A stretch of 64,000 nt of DNA from Pseudomonadales bacterium (GCA_022072145.1 JAJVIG010000005.1:62001-126000), one strand, 5' to 3'. Counted from the stretch's first letter, positions 8,281 to 16,793 are shown. Numbers and translations: made by a program. The notes: generated by a model from the sequence alone, not told the origin.

Positions 8281-10103
8281 GCGGTTTCGACGCGCCGGCC
8301 TTCCTGCGCACGCTGACCGAGCTGCCCGGCGTGTACCAGATGTACGACGCCGGTGGCGCGCTGCTCTACGTCGGCAAGGCGCGCAATCTGCGCAAGCGTG
8401 TGGCCAGCTATTTCCACGACCGCGGCGCCGGGGGGAAAACGGCGGCACTGGTGGCGCGCATCGCCGAGATCCAGGTCACCGTGACCGGCAGCGAGACCGA
8501 GGCGTTGCTGCTCGAACAAAACCTGATCAAGAGCCAGCACCCGCCGTTCAACATCCTGCTGCGCGACGACAAGTCGTACCCGTACATCTTCCTGTCCGAG
8601 GGTGAGCCCTTTCCGCGTCTGGCGTTCCATCGCGGCGCCCGGCGAGCGCCGGGGCGCTATTTCGGGCCGTTTCCGGGCACCACGGCGGTACGCGAGAGCC
8701 TGTCGCTGCTGCAGAAGGTGTTCCGCGTGCGCCAGTGCGAGGACAGCTACTTCCGCAATCGCTCGCGGCCGTGCCTGCAGTACCAGATCGGACGCTGCTC
8801 GGGGCCCTGCGTCGGGCTGGTCGGAGAGGAAGAGTACGCGCAGGCCGTGCGCCACACCGCGCAGTTCCTCGAGGGACGCAGCAGCGAACTGGCCGGGGAA
8901 CTGGCCGACGCGATGGAGCGGGCCGCGGGCGCGCTCGAGTTCGAGCGCGCGGCCATGCGGCGCGACCAGATCCGCGCGCTGCAGGCGGTACGCGAGAAGC
9001 AGTTCATCGAAAGCGGCGAGGGCACGGCGGACGTGATCGCCGCCGCGGCCAGCCCCGGAGCCGCCTGCGTGCACGTCCTGTTCGTGCGCGACGGGCGGAT
9101 CCTCGGCAGCCGCAGTTACTTTCCGCGTTGCCGTCTCGAGGAGACGGCGGCCGAGGTGCTCGCGGCCTTCGTGCCACAGTTCTATCTGGCCGCGAGCGGC
9201 GAGCGCGAGATTCCGCGCGAGATCCTGCTCGCCGGCGAGCTGCCCGACGCCACGGTGATCGCCGAGGCACTGTCCGCGGCCGCGGGCCGCAAGGTCGCGC
9301 TGAGCGCGCGCGTGCGCGGCTCACGCAGCCAGTGGGTGCGGCTCGCGGCGCAGACGGCGCAGCAGAACCTGGGCGGCTACCTCGCGAACCGGCAGCGCCT
9401 GCACGAGCAACTCGGCGAACTGCAGGAGGCGCTGGGGCTCGACGGCGTGCCGGAGCGCATCGAGTGCTTCGACATCAGCCACAGCGGCGGCGAACTCGCG
9501 GTCGCCTCGTGCGTGGTGTTCGACGCCAGCGGACCGCTCAAATCCGATTACCGGCGCTTCAACATCGAGGGCATCACGCCCGGCGACGACTACGGCGCGA
9601 TGCGCCAGGCGCTGACGCGCCGCTACACGCGGCTCAAGGCCGGCGAGGCGCGCCTGCCGGACCTGCTGCTGATCGACGGTGGCAAGGGGCAACTCGCCGA
9701 GGCGCTGGCGGTGCTGGAGGAACTGCAGATCCAGGGCGTCACGGTGGTGGCGGTCGCCAAGGGCAGCACGCGCAGGCCGGGACTGGAGACGCTGATCGTC
9801 GGCGGTGAGCGGCGCGAACGGGTGCTGGCACCGGACTCGAGTGCGCTGCACCTGATCCAGCGCGTGCGCGACGAGGCGCACCGCTTTGCGATCGGTGCGC
9901 TGCAGAAACGCCGTGCAAAGAAGAGCACCGCCTCGCCGCTCGAGCAGATTCCGGGCGTGGGGCCGCGCCGGAGGCGCGAGCTGCTGCGCTATTTCGGGGG
10001 TATCCAGGGCATCGAGCGAGCCAGTCTCGAGGAGTTGATGCGCGTGCAGGGAATCGATCGGCGGATCGCCGAGGATGTTTATGCCGCCTTCCACAACCAA
10101 TAG
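8277..10103 (+). CDS. uvrC: Excinuclease ABC subunit C
   Basis: UvrC makes both incisions in nucleotide excision repair. The 608-residue protein has the GIY-YIG nuclease at the N-terminus (GVYQMYDAGG, LLYVGKARNLRKRV), a cysteine-containing central region (RQCEDSYFRNRSRPCLQYQI), a UVR segment near residue 200 for UvrB contact, the RNase H-like second nuclease (ECFDISHSGGE, LLIDGGKGQL), and C-terminal helix-hairpin-helix repeats (IPGVGPRRRRELL). The GTG at 8277 overlaps the regulator's stop by 4 bp, as in other gammaproteobacterial uvrY-uvrC pairs. Confidence 0.95.
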   Translation: MSGFDAPAFLRTLTELPGVYQMYDAGGALLYVGKARNLRKRVASYFHDRGAGGKTAALVARIAEIQVTVTGSETEALLLEQNLIKSQHPPFNILLRDDKSYPYIFLSEGEPFPRLAFHRGARRAPGRYFGPFPGTTAVRESLSLLQKVFRVRQCEDSYFRNRSRPCLQYQIGRCSGPCVGLVGEEEYAQAVRHTAQFLEGRSSELAGELADAMERAAGALEFERAAMRRDQIRALQAVREKQFIESGEGTADVIAAAASPGAACVHVLFVRDGRILGSRSYFPRCRLEETAAEVLAAFVPQFYLAASGEREIPREILLAGELPDATVIAEALSAAAGRKVALSARVRGSRSQWVRLAAQTAQQNLGGYLANRQRLHEQLGELQEALGLDGVPERIECFDISHSGGELAVASCVVFDASGPLKSDYRRFNIEGITPGDDYGAMRQALTRRYTRLKAGEARLPDLLLIDGGKGQLAEALAVLEELQIQGVTVVAVAKGSTRRPGLETLIVGGERRERVLAPDSSALHLIQRVRDEAHRFAIGALQKRRAKKSTASPLEQIPGVGPRRRRELLRYFGGIQGIERASLEELMRVQGIDRRIAEDVYAAFHNQ

Positions 10104-10133
10104 AATCGCGTTACGAGTTCGTGCGAGGCGCCG

Positions 10134-10709
10134 ATGAACATTCCGAACGCACTGACCTTCTTCCGCATCGCGCTGATCCCGGTGTTCGTGGTGCTGTTCT
10201 ACCTGCCGTATGCGTGGAGCTATCTGGCTTCCGCCGGCGTGTTCGTGCTCGCCGCGGTGACGGACTGGCTCGACGGCTACCTCGCGCGGCGGCTCAACCA
10301 GTCGACCTCCTTTGGCGCCTTCCTCGATCCGGTCGCCGACAAGCTGATGGTGGTTATCGCGATCGTGCTGCTGGTCGGCCGGCTCGACACCGCGTGGTTC
10401 ACGGTGCCGGCGCTGGTGGTCGTGGGGCGCGAGATCCTGGTGTCGGCGCTGCGCGAGTGGATGGCCGAGATCGGCAAGCGCACCAGCGTGGCGGTGTCGT
10501 GGCTCGGCAAGATCAAGACCTTCGTGCAGATGGTAGCGATCATTCTGCTGCTCGCTGCAGAACGGGGGCTGCACGATGCGTGGCTGGCAGGCGGCTTCCT
10601 GCTGTTCTATGCAGCGGCCGTGCTGACGCTGTGGTCGGCGGCGGCGTACCTGCGCGCGGCGTGGGCCGATCTCCGCGCGGCGGCCAATCGCGCCGGACCG
10701 GCGAATTGA
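10134..10709 (+). CDS. pgsA: CDP-diacylglycerol-glycerol-3-phosphate phosphatidyltransferase
   Basis: PgsA makes phosphatidylglycerol phosphate, the committed step to phosphatidylglycerol and cardiolipin. The 191-residue membrane protein carries the CDP-alcohol phosphotransferase signature, [20 protein letters not shown] followed by LDPVADK, with its conserved Asp residues near positions 45-70, and four to five hydrophobic helices. It follows uvrC by 30 bp and precedes a tRNA operon, the usual gammaproteobacterial order. Confidence 0.95.
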   Translation: MNIPNALTFFRIALIPVFVVLFYLPYAWSYLASAGVFVLAAVTDWLDGYLARRLNQSTSFGAFLDPVADKLMVVIAIVLLVGRLDTAWFTVPALVVVGREILVSALREWMAEIGKRTSVAVSWLGKIKTFVQMVAIILLLAAERGLHDAWLAGGFLLFYAAAVLTLWSAAAYLRAAWADLRAAANRAGPAN

Positions 10710-10733
10710 CGGTATTCGTCCGCATTCATCGGG

Positions 10734-10761
10734 TTGACACGGTTTCTTCACGCACTAGAAT
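10734..10761 (+). promoter_or_regulatory. Sigma70 promoter for the tRNA operon
   Basis: A perfect -35 TTGACA (10734-10739) and -10 TAGAAT (10756-10761), spaced 16 bp, end 19 bp before tRNA-Gly. A near-consensus promoter is expected for a stable RNA operon. Confidence 0.8.
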
Positions 10762-10780
10762 ACGCAGGCCTTCGCGGCAC

Positions 10781-10856
10781 GCGGGAATAGCTCAGTTGGT
10801 AGAGCGCAACCTTGCCAAGGTTGAGGTCGCCGGTTCGAGACCGGTTTCCCGCTCCA
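10781..10856 (+). tRNA. tRNA-Gly (GCC)
   Basis: 76 nt. Acceptor arms GCGGGAA and TTCCCGC pair fully. The D arm contains AGCTCAGTTGGTAGAGC, the anticodon loop TTGCCAA gives GCC, the T arm has GGTTCGAGACC, and CCA is encoded. First gene of a three-tRNA operon. Confidence 0.97.
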
Positions 10857-10903
10857 ATCTTTCCGGTACGCCCGCTGCGGGGGTACCAGCAAGTCGATTG
10901 CAC

Positions 10904-10977
10904 GGCGCGGTAGCAGAGTGGTTATGCAGCGGACTGCAACTCCGCGTACGCCGGTTCGATTCCGACCCGCGCCTCCA
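10904..10977 (+). tRNA. tRNA-Cys (GCA)
   Basis: 74 nt. Acceptor GGCGCGG pairs with CCGCGCC, the anticodon loop CTGCAAC gives GCA, the T loop is GGTTCGATTCC, and CCA is encoded. Separated by 47 bp from tRNA-Gly. Confidence 0.97.
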
Positions 10978-11003
10978 ATTCCCGTGAACCGGTTACCGAC
11001 CCC

Positions 11004-11092
11004 GCCCGGGTGGCGAAACAGGTAGACGCAGGGGACTTAAAATCCCCCGGCCGGCGACGGCCGTGCCGGTTCGAGCCCGGCCCCGGGCACCA
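11004..11092 (+). tRNA. tRNA-Leu (TAA)
   Basis: 89 nt class II tRNA with a long variable arm (GGCCGGCGACGGCC region). Acceptor GCCCGGG pairs with CCCGGGC, the anticodon loop CTTAAAA gives TAA, and ACCA ends the gene. Last tRNA of the operon; its 3' side borders a decayed gene pair. Confidence 0.96.
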
Positions 11093-11118
11093 ACTGTTTC
11101 GTCCGGACTGCAGGACGG

Positions 11119-11288
11119 CTGCCTGATGCGTTGCGGGCCCGCCTGCCGGACGTGCTGGCGGTTTACGCATTCGGCAGCCGGATCGTCACCACCGGCGCGC
11201 GCGGGCCTGCCCGCCGATATCCGGCAACGGGGGAACGTGGCTGGCCGATGACGTGCTGATCAACAAGGCGGCGACGATCGAACGCTGC
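11119..11288 (+). pseudogene. Remnant of a MntA-HepT-like toxin-antitoxin pair
   Basis: Three collinear fragments of a minimal nucleotidyltransferase (MntA-type) antitoxin can be read across two frames: LPDVLAVYAFGSR (N-terminal nucleotidyltransferase motif), IVTTGAR, and LPADIRQRGNVAG followed by a stop (C-terminal tail). The catalytic Asp-containing centre is deleted. Overlapping the end, LADDVLINKAATIERC matches the start of HepT RNase toxins, after which similarity stops. The order antitoxin then toxin is as in intact systems. The remnant lies directly after tRNA-Leu, a common insertion neighbourhood. Recognition is from memory of the families, so a database comparison is needed to confirm it. 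Confidence 0.55.
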
Positions 11289-11320
11289 GCGACGCTGCCG
11301 CTCCCGGACGATGAGGGTGT

Positions 11321-12142
11321 TCAGGCGCCGTCGAGTATGTCCCGGGTGCGCGCCTCGATCGTCTTCCTGAAGAACGCGCTGTCGGGCACGATCCAGAACT
11401 TGCGGGCGTCGATCGCGGCGAACACCCCGGTGGCGAAATCCCCGGGAGACAACCCGCCCTGCAGCATGCCGGCGACCGTGTCGTGGAACTGGCGCTCGCT
11501 CTCGCTGCCGAGCCGGTTGCGTTCCGGCTCGGGGCGCAGGCGTTCGGAGTGGAAGATGCGCGTCGCGATTTCGCCCGGGCACAGGCAGGAGGCGCTGATC
11601 GGTGCGGTTTCGAGTGCCAGCTCGGCCGCCAGCGTTTCGGTCAGTGCGGCCACGGCGTGCTTGGTCGCCTGGTATGGTCCCATGAACGCGCCGCCTCCGA
11701 GCAGCCCACCCTGCGACGAGGTGTTGACCACACGTCCCGCCTCGCCCTGCGCCAGCATCCGCGGCACGAAGCTGCGGATGCCGTTGATCACGCCGAAGAC
11801 GTTCACGTCGAAGCTCCAGCGCCAGTCGCGGAGCGAGCGTTCCCAGCTCTTGCCGTCGACCAGCACGCCGGCGTTGTTGAACAGCAGGTGGACCCGCCCG
11901 TGACGCGCGAAGACGTGGGTGGCGAGTGCCTCGACGGCCTGTTCGTCGCGCACGTCGACCGTTCGTGTCTCGATCGATCGTCCGCGCTCGCCCAGTTCGC
12001 GCCCGAGTTCGGCGAGCCCCGCCTCGTCGACGTCGGTGCCGATCACGTGCATGCCGAGTGCGGCCGCGTGGCGCGCGAGCCCGCCGCCGATGCCGCTGCC
12101 GGCGCCGGTCACGACGCACACCTTGCCTTGCCAGTCGCTCAT
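11321..12142 (-). CDS. Short-chain dehydrogenase/reductase
   Basis: A 273-residue classical SDR. The Rossmann motif TGAGSGIGGGLA is near residue 12, NNAG at about 90, and the catalytic Ser (NTSSQGG) and YQATKHA Tyr/Lys pair at about 140-165. An acidic residue after beta-2 (IGTDVDE) suggests NAD preference. It is the last gene of a minus-strand run with a 2-oxoacid-dehydrogenase-like E1 pair and a lipoyl protein, 46 bp downstream of the latter. The substrate is unknown; a hydroxyketone or alcohol linked to the E1 reaction is a reasonable guess only. Confidence 0.85.
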   Translation of the reverse strand: MSDWQGKVCVVTGAGSGIGGGLARHAAALGMHVIGTDVDEAGLAELGRELGERGRSIETRTVDVRDEQAVEALATHVFARHGRVHLLFNNAGVLVDGKSWERSLRDWRWSFDVNVFGVINGIRSFVPRMLAQGEAGRVVNTSSQGGLLGGGAFMGPYQATKHAVAALTETLAAELALETAPISASCLCPGEIATRIFHSERLRPEPERNRLGSESERQFHDTVAGMLQGGLSPGDFATGVFAAIDARKFWIVPDSAFFRKTIEARTRDILDGA

Positions 12143-12188
12143 CGTCCGTAATCCTCCGCTGCCCGTGCGTGTGGTGGGTTGCCGTGCC

Positions 12189-12455
12189 TCAGTCGAGCAG
12201 ATCGGCGTAGTCCTCGCCGTCCTCGGCGACGATCGCGATCGTGGTGAAAGTCTCGACCGTCTGCCCCTCCGGCACCAGGATGCGCACCAGCCGGCCGCTT
12301 TCCGGGGCCGGCGCCTCCTCGACCGCCTTGGCGGTCTCGATCTCGACTATCGGTTCGCCCTCGTCGACCCGCTCGCCCTCGGTCTTCAACCACTTCAGGA
12401 TAGTTCCTTCGTTCAGTCCCATGCCCCACTTGGGCAGCACGACCTTGCTCGCCAT
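12189..12455 (-). CDS. Stand-alone lipoyl-domain protein
   Basis: Only 88 residues: a single biotinyl/lipoyl domain and nothing else. The swinging-arm lysine is about residue 43 in EIETAKAVEE, where E2 proteins usually have ETDKA. It has no peripheral-subunit-binding domain and no acyltransferase core. It starts 11 bp after the E1 beta stop. It presumably accepts the product of the E1 heteromer, but which enzyme then takes the acyl group is not evident from this window. The ATG at 12455 starts the normal MASKVVLPKWGMGL fold. Confidence 0.88.
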   Translation of the reverse strand: MASKVVLPKWGMGLNEGTILKWLKTEGERVDEGEPIVEIETAKAVEEAPAPESGRLVRILVPEGQTVETFTTIAIVAEDGEDYADLLD

Positions 12456-12466
12456 GGTATGTCCTC

Positions 12467-13501
12467 TCAGTTCATGATGCCGGTGGCGGCCGCCACGATC
12501 TCGTCCTTGTTCGGGTACAGCGGGCGTTCCATCCTCGGGCTGAACGGGATGTGCACATCCGGCGTCGTCACGCGCCGGATCGGTGCCTTCAGCGTGTCGA
12601 AGGCCTCCTCGGCGACGATCGCGGCGATCTCCGAGGCGGCGCTCGCGGTGCGGTTCGCGTAGTCCACGACCACCAGCCGCCCCGTCTTGCCCACCGAGGC
12701 GAGGATGGTCTGCCGGTCGAGCGGCACCAGGCTGCGCACGTCGATCACCTCGGCCGAGATGCCCTGTTGCGCGAGTTGCTCGGCCGCGGGTAGTGCGTGC
12801 AGCAGGCAACCGGCGATCGAGACGATGGTGACGTCGCTGCCCTCGCGCCGGATTGCGGCCTTGCCGAGCGGGACCAGGAAATCCGGGTCGGTCGCGACCT
12901 GTTCCTTTCGGCTCCACAGATCGTTGTCCTCGAACACGATCACCGGATCGTCGTCGCGGATCGCGCTCTTGAGCATGCCCTTCATGTCCGCCGGCGTCGC
13001 CGGCGCGATGATCTTCAATCCGGGGATGTTCATGAACATCGGGTACGGGCGGTCGGAGTGCTGCGCGGCGTTGGCGCCGTTGTGCCACATCGACATGCGG
13101 AACACGACCGGCACGCGTACCTGCCCGCCGGTCATGAAGCGCAGCTTCGCGGCCTGGTTGATGATCTGGTCGCTGGCGAGGTAGACGAAGCTCGCGATCG
13201 TCAGGTCGACGATCGGGCGCAGCCCCGTGATCGCCGCGCCGATCGCCATGCCCGAGAAGCCGAGCTCGGAGATCGGTGCGTTCCAGGTGCGCTTCGGGTC
13301 GAGCTTGCCGAGCACGCCGCTGGCCGAATAGAGCGCGATGTCCTCGCCGATCAGGATCACGTTCGGGTCGCGTTCCATCTCTTCCTTCTGCGCCTCGAGG
13401 ATCGCGCCCAGGTAGGTGAGCTCGGCCGTTACTCCGCTCGCACCGGGCTGGACGGCCGATCCGGCGTCGCCATAGAGACTGGAGAGTTCGTTGGTTTGCA
13501 T
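12467..13501 (-). CDS. 2-oxoacid/acetoin dehydrogenase E1 beta
   Basis: A 344-residue transketolase-like beta subunit. It pairs with the alpha subunit encoded upstream to decarboxylate a 2-oxoacid or cleave acetoin with thiamine diphosphate. Motifs include IGEDIALY (beta-subunit pyrimidine-domain Glu), ISELGFSGMAIGAA and the C-terminal transketolase domain (EVIDVRSLVPLD). The N-terminus has about 25 extra residues before the domain begins. It is 23 bp after the alpha stop. Acetoin dehydrogenase, branched-chain or pyruvate use cannot be separated by sequence reading alone. Confidence 0.87.
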   Translation of the reverse strand: MQTNELSSLYGDAGSAVQPGASGVTAELTYLGAILEAQKEEMERDPNVILIGEDIALYSASGVLGKLDPKRTWNAPISELGFSGMAIGAAITGLRPIVDLTIASFVYLASDQIINQAAKLRFMTGGQVRVPVVFRMSMWHNGANAAQHSDRPYPMFMNIPGLKIIAPATPADMKGMLKSAIRDDDPVIVFEDNDLWSRKEQVATDPDFLVPLGKAAIRREGSDVTIVSIAGCLLHALPAAEQLAQQGISAEVIDVRSLVPLDRQTILASVGKTGRLVVVDYANRTASAASEIAAIVAEEAFDTLKAPIRRVTTPDVHIPFSPRMERPLYPNKDEIVAAATGIMN

Positions 13502-13524
13502 GTCTGCTGTTCCCCCTCGTGTGC

Positions 13525-14511
13525 TCAGGCCGGGTAGCCGATCGGGTTGGAGTACATGTTCTCGTAGACGCTCGCCGGCTCCGGGTGCGGACTCTTGCGC
13601 GCGAACTCCACCGCTTCGGTGACGTCGCTCGCGACGGCGTCCTCGATTGCCGCGAGTTCGGCCTCGTCGTGCCCGGCCTGAAGCAGACGGGCGCGGTAGA
13701 GCACGAGCGGGTCGAGTTCGCTGCGGTAACGTGCGACTTCCTCGGCAGCGCGGTAGTGCGAGGGCATGAAGACGCCGATCGCGTGCTCGTCGAAACGGTA
13801 GGTCTTCGCCTCGATCAGGCTGGGGCCCTCGCCGCGACGCGCGCGCTCGACGGCCGCGAGCGTTGCCGCGTGGACCTCGTCGAGACGCTGGCCGTCGACG
13901 ATCACGCCGGGAATCGCGTAGCCGGCCGCGCGTTTCGCGATATCGGGCTGCGCGTGCGTGGTGAGCATCGGCGTCGTGGCGGCGTACAGGTTGTTCTCGC
14001 AGAAGAAGATCACCGGCAGCTTCCACACCGCCGCCATGTTCAGGCACTCGTGCAGCGCGCCCTGGTTCGACGCGCCGTCGCCGAAGAACGCCAGGCTGAC
14101 CTGGTCGGTGCCGCGCACCACGGCGCTCAGTCCGGCGCCGGTGGCGAGCGGGATGCCGCCGCCGACGATCGCCGACTCGCCGATGATGCCCACGCTGGCG
14201 TCGGCGAGGTGCATCGATCCGCCACGCCCCTTGCACACACCGGTGGCGCGCCCCATCAGTTCGGCCATCAGCGGTGCGAGTCTCGCGCCTTTCGCGATCG
14301 GATGCCCGTGCGAGCGGTGCGTGCCGGTGATCCAGTCGTCGTCGCGCAGCGCCATGCAGGCGCCGACCAGCGCGGCCTCCTGGCCGACGCTGGAATGCAC
14401 CGCGCCGGGAATCTCGCCGGCTGCGATGCGCTTGGGCAGCGCCTCCTCGAAACGCCGTATCGACAGCATGCGACGGTACGCCTCCCGGCGCTGTTCGGCT
14501 TGCAGGCTCAT
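13525..14511 (-). CDS. 2-oxoacid/acetoin dehydrogenase E1 alpha
   Basis: A 328-residue thiamine-diphosphate-binding alpha subunit. The cofactor motif begins GDGASNQGALHECLNMA and ends at FFCENN, at about residues 150-180. It also has GTHRSHGHPIAKG and GRGGSMH, typical of AcoA/PdhA-type E1 alpha. It is the first gene of the minus-strand set alpha-beta-lipoyl-SDR and lies 76 bp from the divergent LuxR-type regulator, which is a plausible local controller. Confidence 0.87.
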   Translation of the reverse strand: MSLQAEQRREAYRRMLSIRRFEEALPKRIAAGEIPGAVHSSVGQEAALVGACMALRDDDWITGTHRSHGHPIAKGARLAPLMAELMGRATGVCKGRGGSMHLADASVGIIGESAIVGGGIPLATGAGLSAVVRGTDQVSLAFFGDGASNQGALHECLNMAAVWKLPVIFFCENNLYAATTPMLTTHAQPDIAKRAAGYAIPGVIVDGQRLDEVHAATLAAVERARRGEGPSLIEAKTYRFDEHAIGVFMPSHYRAAEEVARYRSELDPLVLYRARLLQAGHDEAELAAIEDAVASDVTEAVEFARKSPHPEPASVYENMYSNPIGYPA

Positions 14512-14524
14512 GGTGCGTCCTCGA

Positions 14525-14554
14525 TGACCAACGGAGTGTGGGCAAGCCTATACT
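14525..14554 (+). promoter_or_regulatory. Candidate promoter for the LuxR-type regulator
   Basis: TGACCA (14525-14530) and TATACT (14549-14554) with an 18 bp spacer lie in the 76 bp divergent gap, 34 bp before the regulator's ATG. The -10 is good and the -35 weak. Confidence 0.35.
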
Positions 14555-14587
14555 GGCGCTCCGATTCGTGCATCATGCAGTTGCTGT

Positions 14588-15724
14588 ATGGCTACGTCGT
14601 TCGACGTGTTCTCCGGGCTGGTCAGGGAGCTTTACGCCGGGGTCATGGAGACACCGCCCTGGGAGCGTTTCCTTCAAGGCATGCGCTGCGAAGCGGATGC
14701 CACGGTGGCGCTGATCATGCTGTCGCCGCCGCAATCGGCGGCCGTGAACCTGCTGCGGGTGGTCGGCGGGCATCCTGCGGTCAACAGCGCTTACCGCGAG
14801 CAGCTGTTCGCGCTCGAGCCGTTCCTGAACCTGCCCGAAGGCCATGTCACGACGCTGCACCGCTTCGTCGGTGCGCGCGAGCTGGAACTCAACGAGTATT
14901 ACAATCGCTTCATGCGTCCGTGGGGTGTGGGCTTCGTGCTCGGCGCCGACGTGCGGACCGAGGCCGGCTACACGGCGCGCCTGCGTGTGTGTCGGGGCCT
15001 GGATTCCCGCGACTTCGATACCGCGGCCTGCGAACTCGTCGGCACGCTGCTGGCGCACCTGCGTCAGGCGGTCGAGCTCTTCGATCGCGTACACCGGCTG
15101 CAGGTCGGGGAGATCGAGCTCGCCGATGTGCTGGACCAACTCGATGTCGCGAGCTTCCTGCTCGATGCGAGCGGCCGTGTCGGGCAGCCGAACCGCAGCG
15201 CGGTGGCGCTGTTCGCCCGTGCGGACGGGGTGCGGCTGCGCGATGGGCGCCTGCTGCTCGGCACCGACGCGGCGCAGCGACGCCTGGAGCAGATCCTCGC
15301 GGGGGCGCGCGACGCACAGGGATCGGAGCAGGAGCAGGGCAGGCGTCTGCCCGAGGTGATCATGGTCCCGCGCGGCAACGGATCGCTGTCGCTGGTCGTC
15401 GGGGTGCGCCTGCTGCGCTCGCCGGCCGATCTGCGCGCCGAGCACGCACCGGTCGCTGCCGTCTACGTCAGCCGCCCGGAAGCCGGGCGCACGGTGTCGG
15501 CCGAACTGGTGCGGGAACTGCTCGGCGTCACCCGCGCCGAGGCGGCTCTGGCGGCGAGGCTGGCGTGCGGCGCGACCATCGACGAGGCGGCGAGTGATCT
15601 CGGCATCGCACGCGCTACCGCGCGCACCCAGCTCTACTCGATCTTCAGGAAGACCGGGCTGCACCGCCAGTCCGAGCTGGTGTCGCTGATCGCTGAGACT
15701 TCTGCACGGCTTCCGCAGGCGTAG
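14588..15724 (+). CDS. LuxR-type helix-turn-helix regulator
   Basis: A 378-residue transcription factor with a C-terminal LuxR helix-turn-helix (about residues 315-370: GVTRAEAALAARLACG, DEAASDLGIARATARTQLYS, IFRKTGLHRQSELV). The N-terminal 300 residues look like a sensory region without a receiver domain; the central part (SFLLDASGRVGQPNRSAVAL) resembles a PAS fold. Divergent orientation to the E1 alpha gene suggests it controls that operon. The start lacks a clear ribosome site. The ligand is unknown. Confidence 0.8.
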   Translation: MATSFDVFSGLVRELYAGVMETPPWERFLQGMRCEADATVALIMLSPPQSAAVNLLRVVGGHPAVNSAYREQLFALEPFLNLPEGHVTTLHRFVGARELELNEYYNRFMRPWGVGFVLGADVRTEAGYTARLRVCRGLDSRDFDTAACELVGTLLAHLRQAVELFDRVHRLQVGEIELADVLDQLDVASFLLDASGRVGQPNRSAVALFARADGVRLRDGRLLLGTDAAQRRLEQILAGARDAQGSEQEQGRRLPEVIMVPRGNGSLSLVVGVRLLRSPADLRAEHAPVAAVYVSRPEAGRTVSAELVRELLGVTRAEAALAARLACGATIDEAASDLGIARATARTQLYSIFRKTGLHRQSELVSLIAETSARLPQA

Positions 15725-15735
15725 CGCGAACGCCG

Positions 15736-15757
15736 GTCCGGTCGCAGACCGGAGCTA
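15736..15757. repeat. REP-like palindrome (variant)
   Basis: GTCCGGTCGCAGACCGGAGC follows the regulator's stop by 11 bp and ends in GCTAC. The same scheme (stem, CGCAG-type centre, CTAC flank) as the other palindromes, but with a different stem sequence. Confidence 0.7.
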
Positions 15758-15824
15758 CTTGCCGCTGGCCGCCGAAGTATCGAGAATGCGCAGCCGAACC
15801 AGCCACTGCGGAGAACCGCCTGCG

Positions 15825-16076
15825 ATGAGCGACACGCCCCCCGACCGTCTGTGCGTGAACCCGAGGAGCCAGTTCTACTCGAAGGAGGCGCTCGAGCGCG
15901 GGGTCGGCATCCGCTTCAACGGCAAGGAGCGCACCAACGTCGAGGAGTACTGCGTCAGCGAAGGCTGGGTGCGCTTGCCGGCGGGCAAGGCGGTGGACCG
16001 CCAGGGCAACGCGATGACGATCAAGCTGAAGGGCGTGGTGGAGCCGTACTTCCGCGACGCGACCGCGGCTGTCTGA
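15825..16076 (+). CDS. DUF3297 family protein
   Basis: An 83-residue soluble protein of unknown function. It resembles the DUF3297 family, whose members are about 80 residues and contain a conserved GVGIRFNGKERTNVEEYC segment (residues about 25-45) and GWVRLPAGKA. The ATG at 15825 gives MSDTPPDRL; the ORF track's earlier start at 15759 reads through a palindrome-containing spacer. No operon partner: the next gene starts 80 bp on. Function is not known. Confidence 0.8.
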   Translation: MSDTPPDRLCVNPRSQFYSKEALERGVGIRFNGKERTNVEEYCVSEGWVRLPAGKAVDRQGNAMTIKLKGVVEPYFRDATAAV

Positions 16077-16156
16077 GTGCATCGTGGTATTCTGTGACCC
16101 ATCCCCGTCCGGGCCTGAGCGCGCGGTCGCATTTCCCCAAGGCGTAAGGTAAGAGC

Positions 16157-16783
16157 ATGGCAATCGAAATCAAGGAATCGTTCCAGGTCGCAGCCCCGAT
16201 CGAGAAGGTCTGGAACTTCATGAAGACGCCCGAGAGTCTCGCCGCGTGCATGCCGGGCGCCTCGCTGGCGCGCATGATCGACGAGAAGAGTTTCGTGGGT
16301 GCCGTGAAGTTGAAGGTCGGCGCGATCACGGCGGCCTACGAGGGCACGATGACGTTCATCAAACTCGACGATGCGGCGCACGAACTCACCCTGCTCGCCG
16401 AGGCCAAGGAAAAAGGTGGCGGCACCGTGAGCGGCACCATCTCGGCAAAGCTGCTGGCGCTGGCGGACGGCGGCACCGATGTGCGCTGCGAGTCCAGCGT
16501 CGACCTGACCGGGCGCATCGTGCAGGTCGGACGCGGGATGATCGAGGGCGTCTCGAAGCAGGTCATCCAGAAATTCGTCGCCGCGGTGAAGGCCTCGCTG
16601 GAGACCGCCGAGGCGGCCAGCGCGGAGGCTGCCGGTGCGACCGCCGAGGCAGGCGTGGCGGCACCGGCGGCTGCGGTGCCGCCGGTGGTCAAGGAAGATT
16701 CGATCAATGTCCTGGAAGTCGTGTGGAACGTGATCTGGGGCGCGATCCGCAATTTCTTCCGCCGGTTGTTCGGCAAATCCTGA
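16157..16783 (+). CDS. CoxG-like SRPBCC protein
   Basis: A 208-residue protein of the CoxG (carbon monoxide dehydrogenase subunit G) branch of the START-like superfamily. Residues 1-150 form the domain (SFQVAAPIEKVWNFMKTPES, CMPGA), followed by an Ala-rich linker (about 152-175) and a C-terminal amphipathic/hydrophobic segment (VLEVVWNVIWGAIRNFF) that could anchor it to the membrane. CoxG proteins are thought to aid assembly or membrane recruitment of molybdenum hydroxylases. The hydroxylase genes here are 24 kb away at 40.3-44.1 kb, so a link is only a suggestion. Confidence 0.82.
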   Translation: MAIEIKESFQVAAPIEKVWNFMKTPESLAACMPGASLARMIDEKSFVGAVKLKVGAITAAYEGTMTFIKLDDAAHELTLLAEAKEKGGGTVSGTISAKLLALADGGTDVRCESSVDLTGRIVQVGRGMIEGVSKQVIQKFVAAVKASLETAEAASAEAAGATAEAGVAAPAAAVPPVVKEDSINVLEVVWNVIWGAIRNFFRRLFGKS

Positions 16784-16793
16784 GGACGTGTAG

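Noticed and set aside
11093-11118. Terminator after tRNA-Leu (CGTCC...GGACG)
   Set aside because: The stem is only 5 bp with an 8-nt loop and no T tract follows.
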